A DNA stretch of 48,283 bases, from the NCBI GenBank assembly GCA_018268605.1, contig JAFDWG010000326.1, positions 1-48,283 on the forward strand, read 5' to 3'. Origin of the DNA: Actinomycetota bacterium (GTDB lineage Bacteria > Actinomycetota > Thermoleophilia > Solirubrobacterales > 70-9). Position numbers and translations under genes: made by a program. The notes under the pieces are model-generated. The model did not search any database, was not told the DNA's origin, and was given only the letters and a program-made list of their open reading frames with translations. Below are positions 1 through 8,864 of the stretch, one piece after another (within the stretch, counting starts at the first letter, position 1; the number at the start of each line of letters is the position of its first letter).

Positions 1-687
1 ATCGGGGCGACCGCCCCGGGCAACGGCCAGGCGGGCCGCAACCCGGCGCAGGTCGGGCTCGGCGTGCAGCTCGGCTCGATCGACAACCTGATGGGCGAAG
101 GCTCCCAGCAGTCGACCGGCGAAACGACCGACCTCTCGATCGAGGGCGAAGGCATGTTCATCATCGGCGACGGCGCCCCGCCGGCGACGCTCCCGAAAGC
201 GGTCGAATACACCCGCGCGGGCAACTTCACCTTCAACCAGGAAGGCTATCTCTGCACCCAGGGCGGCGAGTACGTGCTCGGCAAGAAAGCCCCGGGCGGC
301 GGCGCTCCCGACACCTACATCAACGTGCCGAAAGGCGCGACGGACGTATCGATCGGCCAGGACGGCTCCGTCTCATACGTGCCGGAAGGCGGCGGCGAAC
401 GTGTCACCGCGGGCTACATCTCGATCGCCAAATTCCAGAACGAGGCCGGTCTGCAGCGCACCACCGGCTCCAACTGGATCGAAAGCGCCGCCTCCGGCAA
501 AGCCCAGGACGGCACGCCGGGCGAAGGCTTCGGCCTGACGATCAGCGGCACGCTGGAGATGTCGAACGTCGAACTGGCGAGCGAATTCACCAACATGATC
601 GACGCGCAGCGCGGCTTCGAAGCCAACTCGCGGGTGATCTCGACCGCAGACGAAATGCTGCAGAACCTGGTCAACCTGAAGCGATGA
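1..687 (+). CDS. flgE: Flagellar hook protein FlgE (5' end outside window)
   Basis: The reading frame is open from base 1, so the N-terminus is missing. FlgE builds the extracellular hook and is exported by the flagellar type III apparatus. What remains shows the FlgE/FlgF/FlgG body: NPAQVGLG, the TG-x-x-x-DLSIEGEGMF strand, and the C-terminal coiled segment with SNVEL, DAQRGFEANSRV and a final VNLKR, typical of hook and rod proteins. Glutamate codons are mostly GAA, unlike the cytoplasmic genes downstream. The stop overlaps the flbD start (ATGA). FlgG is the alternative, but a flgG-like gene occurs at 20537-21271 and the flgE-flbD-motA order supports FlgE. Confidence 0.88.
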   Translation: MGATAPGNGQAGRNPAQVGLGVQLGSIDNLMGEGSQQSTGETTDLSIEGEGMFIIGDGAPPATLPKAVEYTRAGNFTFNQEGYLCTQGGEYVLGKKAPGGGAPDTYINVPKGATDVSIGQDGSVSYVPEGGGERVTAGYISIAKFQNEAGLQRTTGSNWIESAASGKAQDGTPGEGFGLTISGTLEMSNVELASEFTNMIDAQRGFEANSRVISTADEMLQNLVNLKR

Positions 688-944
688 TCCGCCTGCACCG
701 ACTCGGCGGGTCTGAACACGAGTTCGACCTGAACCCGGACCTCGTCCTCACGGTCGAGTCGACGCCGGACACCACCGTGACCCTGAGCACGGGGGCGAAG
801 CTCGTCGTCGCCGAGTCGCCGGACTCGGTGACGGCGGCGGTGCGCGAGTGGCGGGTCGGGATCCTCGAGCGGGCGCTGAAGCGCACCGGCCCGCAGATCG
901 CTGAAGCGCGGCTCCGCGCTGTCGATTACCCGGCGGAGAACTGA
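684..944 (+). CDS. flbD: FlbD-family flagellar protein
   Basis: An 86-residue protein starting MIRLHRLGG, the hallmark of the small FlbD family that sits between flgE and motA in many Gram-positive flagellar operons. The core is a short beta-rich domain (EFDLNPDLVLTVESTPDTTV), with a helical C-terminal extension of about 25 residues beyond the usual 60-70. The exact role is unknown. It overlaps flgE by 4 bases, and its stop abuts the motA start, so translational coupling is likely. Confidence 0.85.
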   Translation: MIRLHRLGGSEHEFDLNPDLVLTVESTPDTTVTLSTGAKLVVAESPDSVTAAVREWRVGILERALKRTGPQIAEARLRAVDYPAEN

Positions 945-1777
945 TGAAGGCCTCGACCGCGATAGGAATCGGGCTCGCCGTGGTGGGCCTTTTGGTGGGC
1001 GCGACGATGGAGGGCAGCCAGGTCGGCTCCTTCCTCGATCCACCCGCGATCCTGATCGTGTTCGGGGGCACCCTCGGCGCCACTCTCGCCTCCACCTCGA
1101 TGGAGTCGATCAAGCGCATCCCGAGCCTCTACAAACGGGCGATGTCGGCGGAGCAGCACGACATGTCGGGCCGCGTGGACCTGCTCGTCTCGCTCGCCGA
1201 GAAGGCGCGGCGCGAAGGCCTGCTGGCGCTGGAGTCCGGCGTCGCCGACCTCGACGATGAGTTCACCCGCAAAGGCCTGCAACTGGTCGTCGACGGCACC
1301 GAACCGGAGGTCATCCTGCAGGTGCTGGAGAACGAAATCGACGGTGCCTCGGGGCGCGCCGCGGCCGATCGGGCGATCTTCGAGAAAGCGGGCGGCTTCG
1401 CGCCGACGATGGGGATCCTCGGCACCGTCCTCGGGCTCGTCCACGTGCTGCAGAACCTCGACCAGCCGGCGACGCTCGGCCCGGCGATCTCCGGCGCCTT
1501 CATCGCGACCCTCTACGGCGTCGCCTCGGCCAACGTCGTCTTCCTCCCGGTCGCCTCGAAGCTCCACCACATCGCCGACGCCGAGACCTCGCTGCGCGAA
1601 CTGACCATCGAGGGCCTGCTGGCGATCCAGGCGGGCGACAACCCGCGGGTCGTCGCCGACAAGCTCGAGGCCTTCGTGCCGCCGGAGGAGCGGCGGGCGG
1701 TGAAGGCCGCCGCGGAGCCCGCCAAAGCCAAAGGCAAGGCCGACGCCCCGGCCGAGCCGGTGAAGGCGGCAGCCTGA
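944..1777 (+). CDS. motA: Flagellar stator protein MotA
   Basis: A 277-residue MotA/TolQ/ExbB-type proton-channel subunit of the stator. Helices are visible at about residues 5-20, 32-50, 148-170 and 184-205. The large cytoplasmic loop between helices 2 and 3 is charged, as needed to contact FliG. The GGFAPTMGILGTVLGLV segment and the following GPAISGAFIATLYGV segment are the conserved channel-lining helices. The C-terminal tail is Ala/Lys/Pro-rich. It shares its last base with motB, so the two are produced together. Confidence 0.95.
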   Translation: MKASTAIGIGLAVVGLLVGATMEGSQVGSFLDPPAILIVFGGTLGATLASTSMESIKRIPSLYKRAMSAEQHDMSGRVDLLVSLAEKARREGLLALESGVADLDDEFTRKGLQLVVDGTEPEVILQVLENEIDGASGRAAADRAIFEKAGGFAPTMGILGTVLGLVHVLQNLDQPATLGPAISGAFIATLYGVASANVVFLPVASKLHHIADAETSLRELTIEGLLAIQAGDNPRVVADKLEAFVPPEERRAVKAAAEPAKAKGKADAPAEPVKAAA

Positions 1778-2598
1778 TGCGACCCCCCTCCTCGCGGCGG
1801 CGACGCCAGCAATCGCGGCGCGGCGACCTCGGCGGCGAGGGCGGCGGGTCGAGCGAGCGCTGGCTTCTCACCTACGCCGACATGATCACGCTGCTGCTCG
1901 CCCTCTTCGTCGTGCTCTTCTCGATCTCGGCGGTGAACATCTCCAAGTTCAAGACGCTGAAGGAGACCCTGGAGCAGGCCTTCAGCCCCCACATCCTGAG
2001 CGGCGGCGGCTCGATCATCCCCAACGGCGGCTCGGAAGCCACCGAACACAAAGCCGAAGCGGCGATCGCCGCTCTGCAGGCGAAACGCGCGGGTGCCACC
2101 TCGCTGCACGCCGAACAGGAACAGTTCCGCCGGCTCAAGGAAAAGCTCGACGCCTACGCACGCGAACACGGCTTCTCCGAATCGATCGAGACGACGATCA
2201 CGCGGCGGGGCCTGGTCATCCGCCTGCTGACCGACCATGTGCTCTTCGCATCCGGCTCGGCGACCCTGAAGCCCGAGGCGGGGCCGCTCCTGGCCGAGAT
2301 CTCCCACCTCGTCAACGTCGACCGCAGTCACGACATCTCGGTCGAGGGCAACACCGACGACCTGCCGATCTCGACCTCGCGATTCCCCAGCAACTGGGAG
2401 CTTTCCGTGGCCCGTGCGACCGGCGTCGTCCGGTTCATGATCGGCGAGGGGGTGGCGGCGAGCAGGCTCGAAGCGAGCGGCGTGGCAGGCGAGCGCCCGA
2501 TCGCCACGAACACGACCGAAGGCGGACGCTCGCGCAACCGTCGGGTGGAAATCGCCCTGCTGCGCGGCAGCGGCCCGGAAGGAGGTGGCCCGCGATGA
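1777..2598 (+). CDS. motB: Flagellar stator protein MotB
   Basis: A 273-residue partner of MotA that anchors the stator to peptidoglycan. A basic N-terminus (residues 1-28) precedes the single membrane helix WLLTYADMITLLLALFVVLF. Asp35 in YADM is the expected proton-carrying aspartate. A plug/linker follows, then an OmpA-type peptidoglycan-binding domain (about 145-265) with GNTDDLPI and RNRRVEI. The stop overlaps the fliL start by 4 bases. Confidence 0.95.
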   Translation: MRPPSSRRRRQQSRRGDLGGEGGGSSERWLLTYADMITLLLALFVVLFSISAVNISKFKTLKETLEQAFSPHILSGGGSIIPNGGSEATEHKAEAAIAALQAKRAGATSLHAEQEQFRRLKEKLDAYAREHGFSESIETTITRRGLVIRLLTDHVLFASGSATLKPEAGPLLAEISHLVNVDRSHDISVEGNTDDLPISTSRFPSNWELSVARATGVVRFMIGEGVAASRLEASGVAGERPIATNTTEGGRSRNRRVEIALLRGSGPEGGGPR

Positions 2599-3029
2599 AG
2601 GGCAGCAAAAAGCTCATCTTGATCGCGATCGGCGTGCTGGTCGTCGCCGGCCTTGCCTACAAAATGGTGCTGGCGCCAAAGTCGGAGTCGAAGGTAAAGG
2701 TGGAAGGCACCGTCTACGTGATGCCGAAAGAATTCCTCCTCAACCTGGCGGACGGGCGGTACGCGAAAGTGACCGTGGCGCTGGTGTTGGCGCCGGGGCA
2801 GTCGACCGGCGGTGGCGCGGGCGCGGCCCCGCCGGAAGGCTTCGGCACGCTCGAACAGGAACCGCTGGTTCGCCAGGTCGTCACCGACAACCTGACCGGG
2901 ATGCCGGCCGGCGCACTCACCTCGCGCGCCCAGCGTCACCGGATCCAGGCGCGGATCCGCAAGGAAGTCGACAAGACCACCGACGTGAGGGTGAAGGGGA
3001 TCGTCTTCACCGACCTGGTGGTGCAGTGA
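2595..3029 (+). CDS. fliL: Flagellar basal-body protein FliL
   Basis: A 144-residue membrane protein with one N-terminal helix (about 7-24) followed by an extracytoplasmic domain carrying the FliL signature (FLLNLADGRYAKVTVALVL) and a C-terminal VKGIVFTDLVVQ. FliL surrounds and stabilises the stator near the motor. It lies between motB and fliN with overlapping ends, the usual place for fliL. Confidence 0.93.
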   Translation: MKGSKKLILIAIGVLVVAGLAYKMVLAPKSESKVKVEGTVYVMPKEFLLNLADGRYAKVTVALVLAPGQSTGGGAGAAPPEGFGTLEQEPLVRQVVTDNLTGMPAGALTSRAQRHRIQARIRKEVDKTTDVRVKGIVFTDLVVQ

Positions 3030-3043
3030 TGGAGGGAGATGCG

Positions 3044-3445
3044 ATGGAGTCCCAGACCCAGAACAGGATCTACGAGGAGCTCGATGGCGGCGCGGCCACG
3101 GCCGGCGGCGGCGCCGACCTCGGCCGACTGCAGAACGTGCCGGTCGAACTGGCGGTCGAGATCGGGCGGACGCGGATGACGATCGGGGACGCCTTGGCGC
3201 TCGGGATCGGCAGCGTCGTCACCGTCGGGCGGCTGGCCGGGGACCCGGTCGATCTACTGGTGAACGGGCGGGTGATCGCGCGCGGCGAGGTGGTCGCGAT
3301 CGAGGAGGAACTCGGCCTGCGGATCACCGAGATCGCCGCGCCGGTGGTCGAGGCGCCGCCCCCTCCACCCGAAATCGATGAGGCGGGGAATCCAGAACCA
3401 GGCAACGCGGGGGCCGACCCCGATCAGGAGGTGATGACCGCCTAA
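3044..3445 (+). CDS. fliN: Flagellar motor switch protein FliN
   Basis: A short protein (about 133 residues) made of a variable N-terminus, one SPOA/FliN domain (NVPVELAVEIGRTRMTIGDAL, then VDLLVNGRVIARGEVV and LGLRITEI) and a Pro/Glu-rich tail. FliN forms the lower C-ring and receives FliM. Two in-frame ATGs exist. The one at 3029 overlaps the fliL stop; the one at 3044 follows GGAGG (3031-3035) by 8 bases, so I prefer 3044. The TAA stop provides most of the TAAA -35 box of the promoter at 3443-3469. Confidence 0.92.
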   Translation: MESQTQNRIYEELDGGAATAGGGADLGRLQNVPVELAVEIGRTRMTIGDALALGIGSVVTVGRLAGDPVDLLVNGRVIARGEVVAIEEELGLRITEIAAPVVEAPPPPPEIDEAGNPEPGNAGADPDQEVMTA

Positions 3446-3469
3446 AGCGCTGGACGTTCAGGCCGATCA
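3443..3469 (+). promoter_or_regulatory. Sigma-28 (FliA/WhiG)-type promoter before fliO
   Basis: TAAA at 3443-3446, a 15-base spacer, then GCCGATCA at 3462-3469. This matches the FliA consensus TAAA-N15-GCCGATAA at all but one position and is identical in both boxes to the flagellin promoter here. Transcription would start about 7 bases downstream, near 3476. It would allow the fliO-to-methyltransferase block to be transcribed separately from flgE-fliN. Confidence 0.7.
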
Positions 3470-3475
3470 CCGGGG

Positions 3476-4018
3476 GTGCTCACACGAGCCCTCCCGATGA
3501 ACCTGTCCGCAAATTTCCTCCTCGCCGCCGCCTCGCCGTCCTCCGGAGGGAGCGAATCGCAACCGCTCGACCTCGGCGGCGCGACCACGAGCGCCCACGC
3601 GGCCGGTGGCGGCTCGATCGCGAAGACGATCGTCGGCCTGGCGATCGTGCTGGCGGTCATCTTCGGCCTGCGCTGGGTGATGAAGCACTACAAGGCCGGC
3701 AAGGAGAAGAAGGCCGCCGGGACCGGCCTCGCCTCGATGGCGACGCTGCCGCTCGGCCAGAACCGGTCTCTGCACGTGGTGCGGGCGGGCCGCGAGATCC
3801 TCGTCGTCGGCTCCGGCGAGCACGGGGTCACCCCGGTGCGAAGCTACACCGAGGAGGAGGCGCGAAGCCTCGGGCTGCTGGAGGAAGACGAGGAACCGGC
3901 GCCCCTGAAGATGGAGAGCGAGGGGCCGACGCGGAGCGGCGCCGCGGGGCCGCCGAGCGCAAGTGAGTTCGGCCGCCGCGCTCTCGACCAACTCCGCGCC
4001 TGGACGGTGCGCGGATGA
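3476..4018 (+). CDS. fliO: Flagellar export apparatus protein FliO
   Basis: A 180-residue small membrane protein that assists assembly of the FliP-FliQ-FliR export gate. One strong helix (about residues 46-64, IAKTIVGLAIVLAVIFGL) is followed by the FliO cytoplasmic domain (LPLGQNRSLHVVRAGREILVVG). The start is uncertain. The GTG at 3476 lies exactly where transcription from the sigma-28 site at 3443-3469 should begin, giving a leaderless message. The in-frame ATG at 3497 has no clear ribosome-binding site. The stop overlaps the fliP ATG by 4 bases. Confidence 0.88.
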   Translation: MLTRALPMNLSANFLLAAASPSSGGSESQPLDLGGATTSAHAAGGGSIAKTIVGLAIVLAVIFGLRWVMKHYKAGKEKKAAGTGLASMATLPLGQNRSLHVVRAGREILVVGSGEHGVTPVRSYTEEEARSLGLLEEDEEPAPLKMESEGPTRSGAAGPPSASEFGRRALDQLRAWTVRG

Positions 4019-4653
4019 AGATCGAAGGCGGCGGGAACGCGGTCCAGCTGCTGATCCTGCTCGGCGGCCTCACCCTCATCCCGGCGCTGATCTTCTGCAC
4101 CACCGGCTTCACCCGCATCCTGATCGTCCTCGGCTTCGTCCGCACCGGCCTCGGCACGCCGACGGCGCCGCCCAACCAGGTGCTGATCGGGATCGCCTTC
4201 TTCCTCACGCTGTTCGTGATGGCGCCGACGTTGAAGGCGATCAAGGAAGACGCCGTCGACCCGCTGACCGCGCACCAGATCTCCGACAAGGTCGCCCTCG
4301 AACGCGCCGAGGAACCGCTGCGTGAATTCATGTTCAAGCAGACCGGCAACGACGAGCTCGAACTCTTCCTCGGCCTCGCCAAGGTCGAAAAGCCGAAGAC
4401 CCGGGAAGACGTGCCGACCTACGTGCTGATCCCGGCCTTCATCACCTCGGAGTTGAAGAAGGCCTTCGAGATCGGCTTCCTCATCTTCTTACCGTTCCTG
4501 ATCATCGACCTGGTGGTCAGCTCGACCTTGATGTCGATGGGGATGATCATGCTGCCTCCCTCGTTCATCTCGCTGCCTTTCAAGATCCTGCTCTTCGTCC
4601 TGGTCGACGGGTGGTCGCTTGTCTTCCAGTCGGTGGTCGAAAGCTTCCACTGA
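4015..4653 (+). CDS. fliP: Flagellar export gate protein FliP
   Basis: A 212-residue membrane protein, the main ring component of the type III export gate. It contains the FliP signature (TTGFTRILIVLGFVRTGLG, PPNQVLIGIAFFLTLFVMAP) and the C-terminal helices with MGMIMLPPSFISLPFKILLFVL. Length is near the mature size of the family. Its stop and the fliQ start overlap as TGATG. Confidence 0.96.
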   Translation: MKIEGGGNAVQLLILLGGLTLIPALIFCTTGFTRILIVLGFVRTGLGTPTAPPNQVLIGIAFFLTLFVMAPTLKAIKEDAVDPLTAHQISDKVALERAEEPLREFMFKQTGNDELELFLGLAKVEKPKTREDVPTYVLIPAFITSELKKAFEIGFLIFLPFLIIDLVVSSTLMSMGMIMLPPSFISLPFKILLFVLVDGWSLVFQSVVESFH

Positions 4654-4928
4654 TGAACCAGGACGAGGTGATGAAGCTTGCGACGGACGCGCTCATGCTC
4701 GCGTTCAAGGTCGGCCTGCCGCTGCTCCTCGCCGGGCTCGTCGTCGGCCTGCTGGTCTCGGTCTTCCAGGCGGTCACGCAGATCCAGGAGATGACCCTCT
4801 CCTTCATCCCCAAGATCCTCGCCGTGGCGGTGGTCCTGATCGTCGCCGGGCCGTGGATGCTGAACCAGGTCGTCGGCTACACCACCGACCTCTACCACTC
4901 GATCCCCGGGCTGGTCAACGAAGAATGA
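4653..4928 (+). CDS. fliQ: Flagellar export gate protein FliQ
   Basis: A 91-residue protein of two hydrophobic helices (about 14-38 and 49-72) with the FliQ signature VGLLVSVFQAVTQIQEMTLSF. It binds FliP and FliR in the export gate. The frame stays open upstream of 4653, but the ATG overlapping the fliP stop (TGATG) gives the family length. It overlaps fliR by 4 bases. Confidence 0.96.
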   Translation: MNQDEVMKLATDALMLAFKVGLPLLLAGLVVGLLVSVFQAVTQIQEMTLSFIPKILAVAVVLIVAGPWMLNQVVGYTTDLYHSIPGLVNEE

Positions 4929-5704
4929 GCGTGACGATCGAAACGCTCGACCGCAACACCGTGGTCGGCTTCATCCTCGTCCTCGCCCGGGTCTCGCCGC
5001 TCTTCCTGCTGGCGCCGCCGTTCTCCTCCTCGATGGTGCCGATCCGGGCGCGGGTGATCGTCGCCGTCGGCATCTCGATCGGCCTCGCCCCGCTCGCCCT
5101 GGACGGCCAGGCGATCCCCGCCGACGCGATGCGGATCGTCGAGCTGGCGCTGAAGGAAATCGTCGTCGGCCTCGCCTTCGCGATGGCCATCGCCTGCCTC
5201 TTCGCCGCCGTCGACGCCGCCGGGGCGATGATCGACACCCAGATCGGCCTCAACTTCGGCTCGCTGATCAATCCGGTGGACAACACCCAGTCGGGGACGA
5301 TGTCGCAGCTCTACGCGATGGTCGGGATCCTCGTCTTCATCGTCATCGACGGCGAGGCGTGGGTGATCCGCGGGCTCTCGCGCACCTACGAACTGGTGCC
5401 GATGCTGGAGTTCCCGTCGATCGCGAAACTGACCTCGGCGGTGTCCCACGCCTTCATCGGAATCTTCACCGCGGCGCTCGAGGTGGCGGCGCCGGTGCTA
5501 CTGGCGCTGATCCTCACCGACGTCGCCTTCGGCGTCGTCTCCCGCGTCGTCCCGCAGCTGAACATCTTCGCGGTCGGCTTCCCGGTGAAGATCATCGTCG
5601 GACTCCTGGTCGTCGCCGCCGCGCTGCCCTTCATGGGCACCTGGTTCTACGACCAACTGCAGAGCTCGGTCGAAACCGGCCTCTCCGGGATCGGGGTGGG
5701 GTGA
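4925..5704 (+). CDS. fliR: Flagellar export gate protein FliR
   Basis: A 259-residue polytopic membrane protein and the last FliPQR gate subunit. The conserved first helix reads LARVSPLFLLAPPFSSSMVP and the central block reads GAMIDTQIGLNFGSLINP. The reading frame is open further upstream, but the ATG at 4925 overlapping the fliQ stop (ATGA) gives normal FliR length. The gene is followed immediately by flhB (GTGA overlap). Confidence 0.96.
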   Translation: MSVTIETLDRNTVVGFILVLARVSPLFLLAPPFSSSMVPIRARVIVAVGISIGLAPLALDGQAIPADAMRIVELALKEIVVGLAFAMAIACLFAAVDAAGAMIDTQIGLNFGSLINPVDNTQSGTMSQLYAMVGILVFIVIDGEAWVIRGLSRTYELVPMLEFPSIAKLTSAVSHAFIGIFTAALEVAAPVLLALILTDVAFGVVSRVVPQLNIFAVGFPVKIIVGLLVVAAALPFMGTWFYDQLQSSVETGLSGIGVG

Positions 5705-6789
5705 GCGTGTCCGGGCAGGCCGACAAGACCGAGAAAGCGACTCCGAAACGTCGCCAGGACGCCCGCAAGAAAGGGCAGGTGGCGAAATCGACCGACCTGA
5801 ACGGGGCCGTCGTGCTGGTCGCAGCGCTCGGTTCCCTGGCCGTCTTCGGCCCCCACATCGCAAGCGGCCTCGCCGACACGATGCGCGGGATGCTCGCCGA
5901 CGCCGGGAACCCCGACAAGGCGTCAGGCTCGGGGCTCGGCAGCCTCGCCGGGACGGCCGGGATGGCGATGGCGATGGCGATCGCCCCGGTGGCGCTCGCC
6001 TGCTTCGCGGCGGCGCTGGTCGTCAACCTCGGCCAGGTCGGCATCCGCCTCAACCCCTCGGGCCTGAAACCGGATTTCAAACGACTGAACCCGGTCCAGG
6101 GGGCGAAAAACCTGCTCGGGCCGAACGGCTGGGTGGAGCTGGCGAAGGCGCTGATGAAGGTGACTGCGGTCGGCGCGATCGCGGCGATGGCGCTGCTGCC
6201 GAACATGACCGAGCTCGCCGCGATGACCGGCATCGAACCGCCCGCCTTCGGCGCCGCGATCGCCAAGCTCTCCGCCGGCATCGCCTGGAAGGCCGCCGCT
6301 GCCTACCTGCTGATCGGCGCGCTCGACCTGCTCTGGCAGCGCCACAAACACGAGAAACAGCTGCGGATGACCAAAGAGGAGGTCAAACGCGAGCACAAAG
6401 AAGAGCAGCTGTCCCCGGAGCTGCGGGCGTCGATGCGCCGCAAGGCCCAGCAGATGTCGCGCGGGCGGATGATGTCGGCGGTGCTGGGCGCGGATGTCGT
6501 CGTCGCCAACCCGACCCACTTCGCGGTCGCCCTCGCCTACGACGGCAAGCGGCCCGCGCCGGTGGTCGTCGCGAAGGGGCAGGACCTGATCGCGCTGGAG
6601 ATCCGCAAGGTCGCCGAAGGCGTCGGCGTGCCGGTGGTCGAGGACAAGCCGCTGGCCCGCTCGCTCTTCGACGCGGTGCCGCTGGATGCCGAAATCCCGG
6701 CTGACTTCTACCGTGCGATCGCCGAGCTCCTCGCCTACGTCTACCGGACCGCCCGCCGGCGGGCGCCGATCGCGAGCGTGGCGGCATGA
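5701..6789 (+). CDS. flhB: Flagellar export switch protein FlhB
   Basis: A 362-residue protein that controls the switch of export from hook to filament substrates. It begins with the typical DKTEKATPKRRQDARKKGQV segment, has four membrane helices between about residues 30 and 215, and a cytoplasmic autoprotease domain. The self-cleavage motif NPTH is at 270-273 (VVVANPTHFAVAL). The start is taken as the GTG at 5701 overlapping the fliR stop; an in-frame GTG at 5707 is also possible. Confidence 0.95.
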   Translation: MSVSGQADKTEKATPKRRQDARKKGQVAKSTDLNGAVVLVAALGSLAVFGPHIASGLADTMRGMLADAGNPDKASGSGLGSLAGTAGMAMAMAIAPVALACFAAALVVNLGQVGIRLNPSGLKPDFKRLNPVQGAKNLLGPNGWVELAKALMKVTAVGAIAAMALLPNMTELAAMTGIEPPAFGAAIAKLSAGIAWKAAAAYLLIGALDLLWQRHKHEKQLRMTKEEVKREHKEEQLSPELRASMRRKAQQMSRGRMMSAVLGADVVVANPTHFAVALAYDGKRPAPVVVAKGQDLIALEIRKVAEGVGVPVVEDKPLARSLFDAVPLDAEIPADFYRAIAELLAYVYRTARRRAPIASVAA

Positions 6790-8864
6790 GCGGGGCGATG
6801 AAGAAGCTGATGGCGCACGCCGACCTGGTCGCCGCGGTCGCGGTGGTGATGGTCGTCGTGATGATGATCATCCCGCTGCCGCCGGGGGTGATCGACCTCT
6901 TCATCACCCTCAACATCGCCTCGGCGATCACGATCGTGGTGGCGACCCTGTACGTGCCGCGAGCACTCGACTTCGCCGCCTTCCCCTCCCTGCTGCTGCT
7001 GACGACGATGTTCCGCCTGGCGATCAACGTCTCGGTGACGCGCCAGATCCTCCTCCACGGCGACGGCGGCTCGGTGGTGAAGGCGTTCGGCTCCTTCGTC
7101 GTCGGCGGCAACGTCGTCGTCGGGCTGGTCGTCTTCCTGATCCTGATCGTGATCCAGTTCGTCGTCGTCACCAACGGCGCCGGGCGCGTCGCCGAGGTCG
7201 CCGCGCGCTTCACCCTCGACGCGATGCCGGGCAAGCAGATGGCGATCGACGCCGACCTGAACGCCGGCCAGATCAACGACCAGCAGGCGCACGAACGCCG
7301 CGACGACATCGCCCGTGAAGCCGACTTCTACGGCGCGATGGACGGCGCCTCGAAATTCGTCAAAGGCGACGCGATCGCGGGCATCCTGATCGTGATGATC
7401 AACCTGATCGGCGGGATCGTCGTCGGGGTGATGCAGCAACACCTCTCCTTCCCGGAAGCGGTGCAGCACTACTCGCTGCTGACGGTGGGCGACGGCCTGG
7501 CGGCGCAGATCCCGGCGCTCCTCATCTCGGTCGCGGCGGGGATCCTGGTGACGCGCTCGGCCTCGGAGCGCGACCTCGGCAACGACATCGCCGGGCAGAT
7601 CTTCGCCCAGCGCAAGGCGCCGATGGTCGCCGCCGGGGTGATCTGCGCGTTCGCGCTCGTGCCGGGCCTGCCGAAGATCCCGTTTCTCTTGATCGGTGGT
7701 GCGTTGGCCGGGGTCGCCTACGCGATGAAGGACGGGCTGCCGCAGCCCGCGGGGGCGCCCGCGCTCATGGGCGGGCCGGGGGCGCCCCCGCAGCTCGGGC
7801 CGGGCGTGCCGGAGCTCCTGCCGGGCCCGACTGCCGACACCGCAACGGCCGTCGACCCGCTGGAGCTGGCGATCGGCTTCGGCCTCGTGCCGCTGGTCGA
7901 AGCCGGCCAAGGCGGCGGGCTGATGGGCCGGGTCGGAGCGATGCGCAAGCAGCTGGCGAGCGAGCTGGGAACGGTGATCCCGGCCGTCCGCATCCACGAC
8001 GAGCTCGGCCTCGACTCCCACGAATACGTGCTGCGCGTGCGTGGCTCGGAGGTCGCGCGCGGGCGGGTCATGCCGGGGCACCAGCTGGCGATGGACTCCG
8101 GTGAGGGGGTCGGGCAGCTACCCGGCGTGCCGACCACCGAGCCCGCCTTCGGCCTCCCCGCGACCTGGGTGCCGGACGCGGCGCGGGCCGAAGCGGAGGC
8201 GCTCGGCTACACCGTCGTCGACCCCGAATCGGTCGTCGCCACCCACCTCACGGAGACGATCCGCGGCCACGCCGCCGAGCTCCTCACCCGCCAGGAGACG
8301 AAGAAGCTCCTCGACGGGCTGAAGGAGACGAACGCGGCGGCGGTCGAGGAGGTCGTGCCGGAGCAGCTCTCGCTCGGCGAGGTCCAGCGGGTGCTGCAGG
8401 CGCTGCTCCGCGAGGGCGTGCCGATCCGCGACCTCGGCGCGATCGTCGAGGAGATCGGAGACAAGTCGCGCCTCACCCGCGACCCGGCGGTGCTGGCCGA
8501 GTACGCGCGGGCGGCGCTCGGGCGGACGATCACGGCGCCCCACCTCGACGCGGCGATGCGCCTGCGGGCGATCTCGCTCGACCCGGCGGTCGAGCAGGAG
8601 ATCGGCGAATCGCTGGCCCAGACGCCCGACGGCGAGCAGCTGGCGATGGAGCCCTCGCGCGCGCAGGCGCTGGTGTCGGCTCTCGACCACCAGCTCGCCT
8701 CGGCGCTCGCCCAGGGCGCGCGGCCGGTGCTGCTCTGCTCGGGCCGCGCCCGCCGCCACCTGCGGCGGCTGTGCGAGCAGTCGCTGCCACAACTGACTGT
8801 CTGTTCCTACAACGAGATCGTGCCCGGAGTCCGGGTCGAGAACATGGGGGTTGTCCAGGTATGA
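6786..8864 (+). CDS. flhA: Flagellar export protein FlhA
   Basis: A 692-residue FHIPEP-family protein. The N-terminal half has eight predicted membrane helices and the family signature (FPSLLLLTTMFRLAINVSVT, GRVAEVAARFTLDAMPGKQM). The C-terminal half is the cytoplasmic domain that forms the nonameric docking ring for chaperone-substrate complexes. A Gly/Pro/Ala-rich linker (about 318-350) separates the halves. Full length, overlapping flhB (4 bases) and the flhF-like gene (4 bases). Confidence 0.96.
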   Translation: MSGAMKKLMAHADLVAAVAVVMVVVMMIIPLPPGVIDLFITLNIASAITIVVATLYVPRALDFAAFPSLLLLTTMFRLAINVSVTRQILLHGDGGSVVKAFGSFVVGGNVVVGLVVFLILIVIQFVVVTNGAGRVAEVAARFTLDAMPGKQMAIDADLNAGQINDQQAHERRDDIAREADFYGAMDGASKFVKGDAIAGILIVMINLIGGIVVGVMQQHLSFPEAVQHYSLLTVGDGLAAQIPALLISVAAGILVTRSASERDLGNDIAGQIFAQRKAPMVAAGVICAFALVPGLPKIPFLLIGGALAGVAYAMKDGLPQPAGAPALMGGPGAPPQLGPGVPELLPGPTADTATAVDPLELAIGFGLVPLVEAGQGGGLMGRVGAMRKQLASELGTVIPAVRIHDELGLDSHEYVLRVRGSEVARGRVMPGHQLAMDSGEGVGQLPGVPTTEPAFGLPATWVPDAARAEAEALGYTVVDPESVVATHLTETIRGHAAELLTRQETKKLLDGLKETNAAAVEEVVPEQLSLGEVQRVLQALLREGVPIRDLGAIVEEIGDKSRLTRDPAVLAEYARAALGRTITAPHLDAAMRLRAISLDPAVEQEIGESLAQTPDGEQLAMEPSRAQALVSALDHQLASALAQGARPVLLCSGRARRHLRRLCEQSLPQLTVCSYNEIVPGVRVENMGVVQV

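Noticed and set aside
6741-8081. 446-residue open frame on the minus strand opposite flhA
   Set aside because: Arg/His/Asp-rich nonsense typical of a shadow frame; flhA on the + strand is unmistakable.
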